From the NCBI GenBank assembly GCA_023453655.1, contig JAEXTE010000426.1, positions 1 through 8,825 on the forward strand: a stretch of DNA of 8,825 bases. The letters are read 5' to 3'. Origin of the DNA: Pseudomonadota bacterium. GTDB lineage: Bacteria > Pseudomonadota > Gammaproteobacteria > Xanthomonadales > Xanthomonadaceae. Within the stretch, counting starts at the first letter, position 1, and every line of letters begins with the position of its first letter. The notes under the pieces were generated by a model that was not told where the DNA came from, did no database searches, and saw nothing but the letters and a program-made list of their open reading frames with translations. Shown piece after piece: positions 1-6,357 of this stretch. The translations under genes and the position numbers were made by a program.

Positions 1-26
1 CCGCCCGCATGGGCGGCGCGTCGTTT
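1..26 (+). terminator. Edge hairpin, possible terminator of an upstream gene
   Basis: Bases 1-6 (CCGCCC) pair perfectly with 11-16 (GGGCGG) around a four-base loop, and a short T-containing stretch (TCGTTT) follows at 21-26. This could be the end of a rightward transcription unit lying before the window. The T tract is weak and sits a few bases off the stem, and the left flank is cut off, so the call is tentative. Confidence 0.35.
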
Positions 27-145
27 CGCCGATCGCGAGCGCGGGATCGGCGCATCGCGTCGACGGGCGCGGGATACGGCCTGGCTCCGTCCCAATTAAT
101 CGAGCCGATGCGGCGGACCCAGCGGCCATCGCGCGGCAAGAAGCG

Positions 146-184
146 GCGATTATCCCCCGGAAAAACCACGCCGCGATAATCGCG
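146..184. promoter_or_regulatory. Palindrome and inverted repeat upstream of the H-NS-family gene
   Basis: A perfect 13-base odd palindrome, CGCGATAATCGCG, lies at 172-184. Its 9-base core GATAATCGC (175-183) is the exact reverse complement of GCGATTATC at 146-154, leaving a 20-base spacer. These AT-containing sites stand out from the GC-rich surroundings and sit 110-150 bases before the start codon. The form suggests an operator for a dimeric regulator, possibly autoregulation, but the protein is unknown. GATAAT at 175-180 also resembles a -10 box, without a good -35 partner. The rest of 1-294 holds another 8-base inverted repeat (27-34 with 45-52), an AT-rich patch near 92-102, and no supportable gene. 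Confidence 0.4.
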
Positions 185-211
185 AACGGCGCGAACCGGC
201 GCAGCGCGATT

Positions 212-239
212 TTGCCGGCTGGCCGCGCTCCATTACCAT
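212..239 (+). promoter_or_regulatory. Candidate sigma-70 promoter of the H-NS-family gene
   Basis: TTGCCG at 212-217 and TACCAT at 234-239 are separated by 16 bases and match the -35 and -10 consensus at three and four of six positions. Transcription would start near 246, giving a leader of about 50 bases before the ATG at 295. This is a plausible but weak match made by eye. Confidence 0.35.
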
Positions 240-294
240 GGCGCCGGGCCACGGAGCGGCCACTTCCTTTTTCCTTCCCGTACTGGAGTTTCGA

Positions 295-675
295 ATGGCA
301 ATCGATCTGAATGCACTTTCGCCCAAGGAGCTCGACGCGCTGATCAACGCGGCCCGCCAACGCAAGACCGTTTTGAAGAAGCGCAAGCCCATCGCGGCGA
401 TCCGCAAGCGGATCGTCGATTTCGCGGCGGCCGAAGGTTATTCGATCGAGGAGCTGTTCGGCGGCGCGACGACGGGCGGCGCCCGCCGCGGCGCGAAGAA
501 AGCCTCCGCCAAGCGGGCGCCGGCGCAGGCCGGACGCAAGCTGGGCAAGGTGCCGCCGAAGTACCGCAACCCGGGCAACCCGGAGGAGACCTGGACCGGC
601 CGCGGCAAGCAGCCGCGCTGGATGGCCGCCCTGGTCAAGAAGGGCAAGAAGCCCGAGGACTTCCTGATCAAGTAG
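295..675 (+). CDS. H-NS-family nucleoid-associated DNA-binding protein
   Basis: This 126-residue protein should bind AT-rich or curved DNA, compact the nucleoid and silence genes, as H-NS relatives do. The C-terminal DNA-binding domain is clear: residues 88-109 run PPKYRNPGNP then TWTGRGKQPRW (99-109), the family hallmark loop. The N-terminal part (1-56) is helical and probably mediates oligomerisation, and is shorter than in E. coli H-NS. A basic Ala/Lys/Arg/Gly-rich linker (about 57-87) joins them. The ATG at 295 is preferred because TGGAG lies six bases upstream. An in-frame ATG at 238 would add 19 unconserved-looking residues and has no ribosome-binding site. The gene stands alone, followed by a strong terminator and a convergent exporter gene. 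The family call is firm; the regulon cannot be seen from the sequence. Confidence 0.93.
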   Translation: MAIDLNALSPKELDALINAARQRKTVLKKRKPIAAIRKRIVDFAAAEGYSIEELFGGATTGGARRGAKKASAKRAPAQAGRKLGKVPPKYRNPGNPEETWTGRGKQPRWMAALVKKGKKPEDFLIK

Positions 676-699
676 GACTGCAGCTCCCGGCGACACCGG

Positions 700-724
700 A
701 ACGCCGGCCTTGCGCCGGCGTTTT
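700..724 (+). terminator. Intrinsic terminator after the H-NS-family gene
   Basis: AACGCCGGC (700-708) pairs with GCCGGCGTT (714-722) around the five-base loop CTTGC, and the run TTTT (721-724) overlaps the end of the stem. It begins 24 bases after the stop codon. The opposing exporter gene ends at 737, so the same stem could slow transcription from the other side, though that direction lacks a comparable T run. Confidence 0.8.
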
Positions 725-736
725 CGCGCCAGCCGC

Positions 737-1984
737 TCAGAGGTCGCGGCGCGCCGGGAGCAGCAGGTTGCCGACCAGCAGGCCGGCCACCAGCGCCAGC
801 AGCACGTTGAGCACGGTGATCGCCGCGGCCTGCCCCGCCGACATGTCCTGCTGCTGCACCGCCACCAGCAGGCTGCGCAGGCTGGTGCTGCCGGGCACGA
901 GCATGATGATGCCGGGCACGCGGATCAGCGCGCCGGGCCGGTTCATCCAGCGCGCGTAGCCGTTGCCGGCCACGGTGATCACCAGCGCCGACAGGAACAC
1001 GCCGGCCGGACTGCCCAGCCATTGCCCGCCCAGCCGGGAGATCTGGTAGCCGGCGATGGCCGCCGCCATCACCAGCAGGTAATCGCGGCGCGCGGCGCGG
1101 AACAGCGCGGCGAAGGCCCAGGCGGCGGTCACCACCGCGCACCACTCCACCCAGTCCGGCTGGGGGCGCCATGCGCGCACCTGCGGCTCCAGCCCGACCA
1201 TCTGCGCCAGGGTCAGCGCGATCATCGTGCCCACCGTGAGCTTGAGCAGGGTCGACATCGCCCCGAACAGGCGCGCGGTCCCCGACATCAGGTGCTGGCT
1301 GGTGAGCTCGCTGAAGGCGTTGGTCAGGGCCATCCCGGGCATCAGCACGATCATCGACGCGATCACCACGGTATTGAGGTTGAGCGGGCCAACGAAGGTG
1401 GCCGCCAGCGCCGCGAGGGCACCGGCCAGCATGCCCGCGATGGCGTCGTCGGCCTCGCGCATCTGGGGACTGTTGCGGCTGGCCCACAGCAGCAGGCCGA
1501 TGAGCGTGCCGGTCACGCCGGCCGTGGCGATGTCCAGCCACGGCAGCCGCAGCAGCCCGGCCACGCTGGCGGCCGCCAGCCCGAAACCGAAGGTCTGGCG
1601 CAGGTGCGTGCGCCAGTCGCCCTCCCGACCCAGCGCGCGCAGCGCGGCATGGCCCTCCGCGATGCCGAGCCGGCCGGCGGTGACCTCTTCGGCGATGCGG
1701 TCGGCCTCGCACAGCCGCGACAGGTTGGTTTCGCCCAGCGGCAGGCGGATGACGCGGGTGGTGTCGCTCTCGCCCGGTGGACGCTGCGGATCGTTGAAGC
1801 TGAGGATCAGGCCGGTCGGATTGCTCCAGGGCTCGCAATCGAGCCCGAGCCGGCGCGCGACCGAGACGATCGCGCCCTCCAGGCGCTGCGCGGTGGTGCC
1901 GTTGCGGTGCAGGTGGCCGGCCAGTTCGACGATGAAGGCGATGCGGATCGCGTAGGCGGCGTTGGCGGGCAGGGGTTCGGCCAT
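737..1984 (-). CDS. ThrE-family threonine/serine exporter
   Basis: This 415-residue inner-membrane protein resembles the ThrE family (DUF1212 plus ThrE_2 domains), whose known members export threonine and serine using the proton motive force. An N-terminal soluble part (1-130) carries the early motif around VELAGHLHRNGTTAQRLEGA (19-38). The membrane part follows in two related halves, roughly 131-265 and 280-408. Each half has a conserved Pro-Gly loop: LMPGMALTNAFSEL (214-227) and VPGSTSLRS (363-371). Both halves are in one chain, unlike the split E. coli YjjP/YjjB pair. The ATG at 1984 was chosen because residues encoded upstream do not look like ThrE and run into the divergent operon; no good Shine-Dalgarno is visible. 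Substrate specificity is inferred from the family. Confidence 0.87.
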   Translation of the reverse strand: MAEPLPANAAYAIRIAFIVELAGHLHRNGTTAQRLEGAIVSVARRLGLDCEPWSNPTGLILSFNDPQRPPGESDTTRVIRLPLGETNLSRLCEADRIAEEVTAGRLGIAEGHAALRALGREGDWRTHLRQTFGFGLAAASVAGLLRLPWLDIATAGVTGTLIGLLLWASRNSPQMREADDAIAGMLAGALAALAATFVGPLNLNTVVIASMIVLMPGMALTNAFSELTSQHLMSGTARLFGAMSTLLKLTVGTMIALTLAQMVGLEPQVRAWRPQPDWVEWCAVVTAAWAFAALFRAARRDYLLVMAAAIAGYQISRLGGQWLGSPAGVFLSALVITVAGNGYARWMNRPGALIRVPGIIMLVPGSTSLRSLLVAVQQQDMSAGQAAAITVLNVLLALVAGLLVGNLLLPARRDL

Positions 1985-2035
1985 GGCGACAGGATCGCAT
2001 GGCACGCCCCCCGGTCGCACGGCGGTCGTGACCTG

Positions 2036-2069
2036 TTCTTGCAGGGTGTTGCCTGTATCCTCGCCGGCG
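2036..2069 (+). promoter_or_regulatory. Divergent gap with a possible -10 box for the MCE operon
   Basis: The 85-base gap 1985-2069 must hold promoters for both the leftward exporter and the rightward operon. On the plus strand TATCCT at 2056-2061 resembles a -10 box. The best -35 partners, TGTTCT (2034-2039, 16-base spacing) and TTGCAG (2039-2044, only 11), are poor. If TATCCT is used, the transcript would begin around 2068-2070, at the ATG itself. No convincing leftward promoter was found. Confidence 0.3.
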
Positions 2070-3188
2070 ATGACAGCCTCCACCGCGACCCCGCCCACCG
2101 CCGACCTCGCGCCTGGCGAACAGGCCGTGCTGCGCCTGGCCGGATGCTGGACGCTGGCCCACGCCGCCGGGATCGGCGAGGCGCTGCGCTCGGCGCCCGA
2201 TTCGGTGGCGCGCATCGACGCAACCGCGGTCGAACGGCTCGATTCGCTGGGCGTGCTGCAGCTGCTGCGCTACGCCAAGCGCCGCGACCTGGACTACGAC
2301 GACTTCCGCTTCCGCGAGGACCATCGCGCCCTGGTCTCGGCGATCGAGGACATCCACGACGAGCGCCCGAAGCCGCGCCGCGAGTACGGCTTCGCCGCGG
2401 CGCTGGCGCGACTGGGCTACGCCGTCCACGACAACGCGCGCGAAGTCGTGGCGCTGGTGAGCTTCCTTGGCGAGACCCTGGTCAAGCTCGGCCGCACCGT
2501 GCTCGACCCGCGCCGCTTCCGCCTCACCCCCACGGTGCACCACATGGAGCAGGTGGGCCTGGATGCGGTGCCGCTGGTCGCCCTGCTCTCGTTCCTGGTC
2601 GGCGCGGTGATCGCCTTCCTCGGCGCGCAGATCCTGGCCGACTTCGGCGCCACGATCTTCGTGGTCGAACTGGTCTCGATCGCCTTCCTGCGCGAATTCG
2701 GCGTGCTGCTGACCGCGATCCTGCTCGCCGGCCGCACCGCCAGCGCCTTCACCGCCCAGATCGGCGCGATGGTGAGCCGCGAGGAGGTCGATGCGATCCG
2801 CACCCTCGGCCTGGATCCGGTGGAACTGCTGGTGATCCCGCGCCTGATCGCCCTGCTGGTGATGCTGCCGCTGCTGACCTTCATCGCCATGGTCTCGGGC
2901 CTGCTCGGCGGGCTGTCGGTGGGCGCCTTCAGCCTCGACATCCCGCCGCAGGCCTACCTGGCGCGCATGCACCAGGAGATGGAGCTGCGCCATTTCCTGA
3001 TCGGCATGTCCAAGGCGCCGCTGTTCGCGATGGTGATCGGCCTGATCGGCTGCCTGGAGGGCATGCAGGTCAAGGGCACGGCGCAGTCGGTGGGCGAGCG
3101 CACCACTTCGGCGGTGGTACAGACGATCTCGCTGGTCATCGTGTTCGACGCGTTCGCCGCGATCTGGTTCATGTACATGGATTGGTGA
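2070..3188 (+). CDS. STAS-MlaE fusion permease of an MCE lipid ABC transporter
   Basis: This 372-residue protein joins two parts that are separate in E. coli. Residues about 14-100 resemble a STAS domain like MlaB, with the helix-start motif LDSLGVLQLL (57-66); Ser59 takes the place of the functionally important Thr52 of MlaB. Residues about 130-372 are the MlaE/YrbE permease with several membrane segments. The family signature FLREFGVLLTAILLAGRTASA (207-227) is followed by the REEVDAIRTLGLDP coupling stretch (237-250), which should meet the ATPase. The role is the inner-membrane channel of a phospholipid transporter. ATG 2070 is the first start giving a sensible STAS N-terminus, although no Shine-Dalgarno precedes it. 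It is the first gene of a four-gene operon, and its stop codon lies inside a palindromic repeat. The paralogue identity (Mla versus another MCE set) is unresolved. Confidence 0.92.
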   Translation: MTASTATPPTADLAPGEQAVLRLAGCWTLAHAAGIGEALRSAPDSVARIDATAVERLDSLGVLQLLRYAKRRDLDYDDFRFREDHRALVSAIEDIHDERPKPRREYGFAAALARLGYAVHDNAREVVALVSFLGETLVKLGRTVLDPRRFRLTPTVHHMEQVGLDAVPLVALLSFLVGAVIAFLGAQILADFGATIFVVELVSIAFLREFGVLLTAILLAGRTASAFTAQIGAMVSREEVDAIRTLGLDPVELLVIPRLIALLVMLPLLTFIAMVSGLLGGLSVGAFSLDIPPQAYLARMHQEMELRHFLIGMSKAPLFAMVIGLIGCLEGMQVKGTAQSVGERTTSAVVQTISLVIVFDAFAAIWFMYMDW

Positions 3189-3287
3189 TCGGTGACTGGG
3201 CATTCGAAACAGCAGGGAAGCCAGGGCCGGGATGCCGGAGGTGATGCCCTGGCCCGGTCCAGCCGGGAATCCCCGATCGCCGATCAC
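3185..3287. repeat. Imperfect palindromic repeat at the permease-ATPase junction
   Basis: The 21 bases 3185-3205 match the reverse complement of 3267-3287 at 17 of 21 positions, with the outer eight (GTGATCGG, 3185-3192) perfect. An inner stem pairs GCCAGGGC (3220-3227) with GCCCTGGC (3246-3253). The composition, with runs of GGGATTC/GATCGG type, recalls intergenic palindromic repeats of Xanthomonadaceae; that link is from memory and unverified. The element covers the permease stop codon (3186-3188), the ATPase GTG (3192) and its first 32 codons. Confidence 0.75.
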
Positions 3288-4082
3288 GCCAGCAGCGCGC
3301 ACGCGCCGCTGATCCAGGTCCGCGGCATGGTCAACCGCTTCGGCGCGCAGACCGTGCACGAGGGCCTGGACCTGGAAGTGCGCCGCGGCGAGATCATCGG
3401 CGTGGTCGGCGGCTCGGGCAGCGGCAAGTCGGTGCTGATGCGCTCGCTGATCGGCCTGCGCCAGCCCGACGCCGGCGAGATCTCGGTGCTGGGCGTGGAT
3501 CCGCGTTCGGACGATCCGGGCGAGCGCCTGCACCTGGAGCGCAACACCGGCGTGCTGTTCCAGGACGGCGCGCTGTTTTCCTCGCTGACCGTCGGCGAAA
3601 ACGTGCAGGTGCCGCTCAAGGAGCACCACCCGGACCTGCCCGAATCCCTGCGCTACGAGCTGGCGCTGCTCAAGGTGCGGCTGGCCGGCCTGCCCGCCGA
3701 TGCGCTGGACAAGCTGCCCTCGCAGCTCTCGGGCGGCATGCGCAAGCGCGCGGCGCTGGCGCGGGCGCTGGCCCTGGACCCGCCGCTGCTGTTCCTGGAC
3801 GAGCCCACCGCGGGACTGGACCCGATCGGCGCGGCTGCGTTCGACCGGCTGATCCGCACCCTGCAGCAGGCGCTGGGCCTGACCGTGTTCCTGATCACGC
3901 ACGATCTCGACACCCTGTATGCGATCTGCGACCGCGTCGCGGTGCTGGCCGACCGCAAGGTGGTCGCGGCGGCGCCGCTGGACGAGATCGAGCGCATCGA
4001 CCATCCCTGGATCCACGACTATTTCCATGGCCCGCGCGGGCGTGCGGCGCACGCGACGGCGGCCATCGCTGAGGACACCTGA
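3192..4082 (+). CDS. MlaF-like ATPase of the MCE lipid transporter
   Basis: This 296-residue protein is the cytoplasmic ATPase that powers the permease. All ABC motifs are intact: Walker A GGSGSGKS (73-80), Q-loop Gln124, signature LSGGM (179-183), Walker B LLFLDEP (199-205), D-loop GLD (208-210) and switch His237. The tail (271-284, HPWIHDYFHGPRGR) is of the MlaF type. The ABC fold begins near residue 40. The hydrophilic stretch before it is unusual for the family, and residues 1-32 are encoded wholly by the palindromic repeat. The GTG at 3192 is used because no ATG, GTG or TTG occurs in frame between it and Met46, which is too late for a complete fold. It starts three bases after the permease stop, with only a weak ribosome-binding site, so translational coupling is likely. 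Function is confident; the exact N-terminus is not. Confidence 0.9.
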   Translation: MTGHSKQQGSQGRDAGGDALARSSRESPIADHASSAHAPLIQVRGMVNRFGAQTVHEGLDLEVRRGEIIGVVGGSGSGKSVLMRSLIGLRQPDAGEISVLGVDPRSDDPGERLHLERNTGVLFQDGALFSSLTVGENVQVPLKEHHPDLPESLRYELALLKVRLAGLPADALDKLPSQLSGGMRKRAALARALALDPPLLFLDEPTAGLDPIGAAAFDRLIRTLQQALGLTVFLITHDLDTLYAICDRVAVLADRKVVAAAPLDEIERIDHPWIHDYFHGPRGRAAHATAAIAEDT

Positions 4083-4083
4083 C

Positions 4084-5007
4084 ATGGAAACCAAGGCCAA
4101 CTACGTGCTGATCGGCGCGTTCACCATTGGGGTGACGCTGTTCCTGCTGCTGTTCGCGCTGTGGGCCGCGAAGTACTCGTCGGACCGCAGCTGGAACGAG
4201 TACCACGTCGTGTTCCGCGAGCCGGTGACCGGCCTGACCGAGGGCAGCAGCGTGCACTACAACGGCATCGCCATCGGCACGGTGGACGACCTGATGCTGG
4301 CCCCCAACGATCCGCGCCAGGTGATCGCCAGGCTGAAGCTGCAGGCCGACGCACCGGTCAAGGCCGATACCCGCGCGCGCCTGTCGATGACCAGCCTCAC
4401 CGGCCCGCCGATCATCCAGCTCACCGGCGGCAGCCCGGAAGCGCCGCCGCTGGCGGCCGGCCCCAACGGAGGCCCGCCGGTGATCGAGACCGAGGCCTCG
4501 GCGCTGCAGAACATCGCCGACACCGCCAACCGCCTGGTCGAGCGCCTGGACAACATGCTCAGCGAGGAGAACGTCCAGCGCTTCACCGACACGCTCGACA
4601 ACATCCAGACCATGACCGGCACCATCGCCGAGCAGCGCGAGGACATGCGCGAGATCCTGATCAACGCGCGCAAGGCCAGCGAGCAGCTGAACGTCACCAT
4701 GTCCTCTGCCAACCGCACGCTCGACACCTTCGACCGCGAGCTGGTGCAGAAGCTGCCGGCGCTGGTGGCGCGGATCGATTCCACGCTGTCGCGGCTCGAC
4801 TCGGCCGCCGGCGGCGCCGACGCCATCCTCAGCGAGAACCGGGCCGCGATCAGCAGCTTCGCCAACGACGGTCTCGGCCAGCTCGGCCCGACCCTGGGCG
4901 AGCTGCGCGGGCTGGTGCGCGACCTGCGCCGGATCAGCGACCGCCTCGAAGGCAATCCCGCCCGGTACCTGCTCGGCCGCCAGGGCCCCAAGGAGTTCGA
5001 ACCGTGA
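4084..5007 (+). CDS. MlaD-like MCE-domain protein with a long helical tail
   Basis: This 307-residue protein is the periplasmic, lipid-binding part of the transporter, held in the inner membrane by one N-terminal segment (about 8-28). A single MCE domain spans roughly 40-116, including GLTEGSSVHYNGIAIGTV (50-67) and the SLTGPPIIQLTGG end (104-116). MCE domains assemble as hexameric rings around a hydrophobic pore. Residues about 138-290 look mostly helical with heptad-like spacing, followed by NPARYLLGR (291-299). That makes the protein much longer than E. coli MlaD (about 180 residues). ATG 4084 lies one base after the ATPase stop, with GAGGA (4071-4075) eight bases upstream. Its last codons overlap the lipoprotein start. 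The family is certain; the lipid carried is not known. Confidence 0.92.
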   Translation: METKANYVLIGAFTIGVTLFLLLFALWAAKYSSDRSWNEYHVVFREPVTGLTEGSSVHYNGIAIGTVDDLMLAPNDPRQVIARLKLQADAPVKADTRARLSMTSLTGPPIIQLTGGSPEAPPLAAGPNGGPPVIETEASALQNIADTANRLVERLDNMLSEENVQRFTDTLDNIQTMTGTIAEQREDMREILINARKASEQLNVTMSSANRTLDTFDRELVQKLPALVARIDSTLSRLDSAAGGADAILSENRAAISSFANDGLGQLGPTLGELRGLVRDLRRISDRLEGNPARYLLGRQGPKEFEP

Positions 5008-5672
5008 GTCCAGCCCCCGCCCGCCCCGCGTTGACGATCCGGCATGCCGTCGCTGGCCTGCTACCGCTGGCCCTGGCCGGCTGCTCGCTGCTCGGCGGCG
5101 GCGATCGCGAACCGTCCACGATCTACGCGCCCGATCCGCGGGTCACGCTCGACGCCTCCGCGCCGACGGTGGAGTGGCAGCTGGCCCTGGTCGCGCCGCA
5201 GGCCGCGCGCATCGTCGACAGCTCCCGGATCGCCGTGCGCCCCCTGCCCGGCGAACTGCAGGTCTATCGCGGCGCCAGCTGGGCCAAGCCGCCGCCGGAC
5301 ATGCTGCAGGACGCGCTGCTGCGCGCGCTCGAGGATTCGGGCCGGATCCCGGCCGTCGCGCGCCAGGGCGCCGGCGTGTTCCCCGACTACAAGCTGCTGA
5401 CGGACGTGCGCCGCTTCGAGGCCGACTACGCCGGCAAGGCCGTGCCGGTCGCGGTGATCGAGGTCAACGCCAAGCTGGTCCACGGCCGCGACCAGTCGAT
5501 CGTGGCCTCGCGCACCTTCGAGCGCGTCACCCCGTCGGCGGGCACCGACATCGCCCTGGTCGCCGACGCTTTCTCGCGCGGCATGGAACAGCTGACCGGC
5601 GAACTGGCGCTGTGGATCCTGACCACCGGCGACGCCCACCAGCGCAGCCAGCACCCCGGCGAGCCGCGCTGA
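5004..5672 (+). CDS. ABC-type transport auxiliary lipoprotein of the MCE system
   Basis: This 222-residue protein is probably an outer-membrane lipoprotein of the ABC_trans_aux family, related to PqiC. The N-terminal signal ends in the lipobox LAGC with Cys27 as the lipidated residue. Ser follows it rather than Asp, so retention in the inner membrane is not expected. The mature domain (about 38-210) carries family-like stretches such as IAVRPLPGELQVYRGASWAKPPPDMLQDAL (split across 76-105) and a late helix near FSRGMEQLTGELALWI (190-205). The GTG start at 5004 overlaps the preceding TGA in GTGA, and AAGGAG (4990-4995) sits eight bases before it, an excellent ribosome-binding site. Being last in the operon fits a role in receiving or delivering lipid at the outer membrane. 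Confidence 0.9.
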   Translation: MSPAPARPALTIRHAVAGLLPLALAGCSLLGGGDREPSTIYAPDPRVTLDASAPTVEWQLALVAPQAARIVDSSRIAVRPLPGELQVYRGASWAKPPPDMLQDALLRALEDSGRIPAVARQGAGVFPDYKLLTDVRRFEADYAGKAVPVAVIEVNAKLVHGRDQSIVASRTFERVTPSAGTDIALVADAFSRGMEQLTGELALWILTTGDAHQRSQHPGEPR

Positions 5673-5673
5673 G

Positions 5674-5711
5674 CCGCGCCGCCCGCCATCGCGCGGTCAC
5701 GAGGGCGGCGC
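5674..5711. terminator. Hairpin between convergent genes, possible weak terminator
   Basis: Two mutually exclusive stems fit here: CCGCGC (5674-5679) with GCGCGG (5691-5696), or GCGCCGCCC (5676-5684) with GGGCGGCGC (5703-5711). The lipoprotein gene ends at 5672 and the opposing AlkB gene at 5697, so a two-way stop would make sense. Neither side has a T run, so this is not a classical intrinsic terminator and Rho may be needed. Confidence 0.3.
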
Positions 5712-6299
5712 AGGCGATCGCACCCGGCGGAAGGTGAGGTTGATCCTCGCGCCGGCCACCCTGGCGGTCCGCGGCAGCGCATGCCGCCAGCCGGCCTGGG
5801 TGTCGCCGCGCATCAGCAGCAGGCTGCCGTGCGGCAGCTCCAGCGCGAGCTTGCGCGCGGGATCGTCGCGTCGTCGCAACACGAACCTGCGCGTGGCGCC
5901 GAGGCTCAGCGAGGCGATCAGCGGGCGCGGACCCAGCTCGGGTTCGTCATCGCTGTGCCAGCCCATGCTGTCGCGTCCGTCGCGGTACAGGTTGGCCAGC
6001 ACGCTGTTGAAGTCCGCGCCGGTCTCGGCGGCCAGCCGCCCGCGCAGCGCCGAAAGCGCCTGCGGCCAGGGATGCGGCGCATGGCGCACGCCGGAGTAGC
6101 GATAGGACGCGCCGGGATCGCCGATCCAGCAGCTCAGTCGCGGCGAGTCGATCTCGCGGCCGAACATCCGTACGCGGTGCACCTGCCAGGGCAGGCCCGC
6201 ACGCAGGGTCTCGAACAGGGCCGACGCCGCCTCCGGGGCCAGCCATCCCGGCAGCAGGACCACGTCCGGTCCGCCGCCTTCCCCATCGGCTCCGGTCAT
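5697..6299 (-). CDS. AlkB-type 2-oxoglutarate/Fe(II) DNA dealkylation dioxygenase
   Basis: This 200-residue cytoplasmic enzyme should reverse alkylation damage such as 1-methyladenine and 3-methylcytosine by oxidative demethylation. The iron ligands are visible as His115 and Asp117 (WHSDDEPELG, 114-123) and His173. The 2-oxoglutarate-binding RINLTFR motif (185-191) supplies Arg185, Asn187 and Arg191. NLYRDGRDSMGWHSD (103-117) and YRYSG (66-70) are typical of the bacterial AlkB2-like group rather than E. coli AlkB. The ATG at 6299 gives a full-length family N-terminus, but no good ribosome-binding site precedes it. It lies 58 bases after pilU on the same strand and could be read through from that unit. 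No Ada or other repair gene is beside it. Substrate range is inferred. Confidence 0.91.
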   Translation of the reverse strand: MTGADGEGGGPDVVLLPGWLAPEAASALFETLRAGLPWQVHRVRMFGREIDSPRLSCWIGDPGASYRYSGVRHAPHPWPQALSALRGRLAAETGADFNSVLANLYRDGRDSMGWHSDDEPELGPRPLIASLSLGATRRFVLRRRDDPARKLALELPHGSLLLMRGDTQAGWRHALPRTARVAGARINLTFRRVRSPAPPS

Positions 6300-6357
6300 C
6301 CCGCGGGAAGGGCCGCACGCCGGTCCGGGCGCGGCTCCATGCGGGTCCGCACCGGCC

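Noticed and set aside
1985..2215. Extension of the ThrE exporter by 77 residues to an upstream ATG
   Set aside because: The added residues do not resemble the family and would cross the divergent gap into the permease gene; the ATG at 1984 gives a normal length.
710..3244. An 844-codon plus-strand open frame across the exporter and permease
   Set aside because: It shares no motif with a known family, lies in the shadow of two real genes and has a low-complexity GC-driven composition.
438..4100. A 1220-codon open frame on the minus strand antisense to the H-NS gene and the MCE operon
   Set aside because: Its translation is rich in Arg, Gln, His and Ala with no recognisable domain. It overlaps five well-supported genes; long antisense frames are a by-product of GC-rich codon use.
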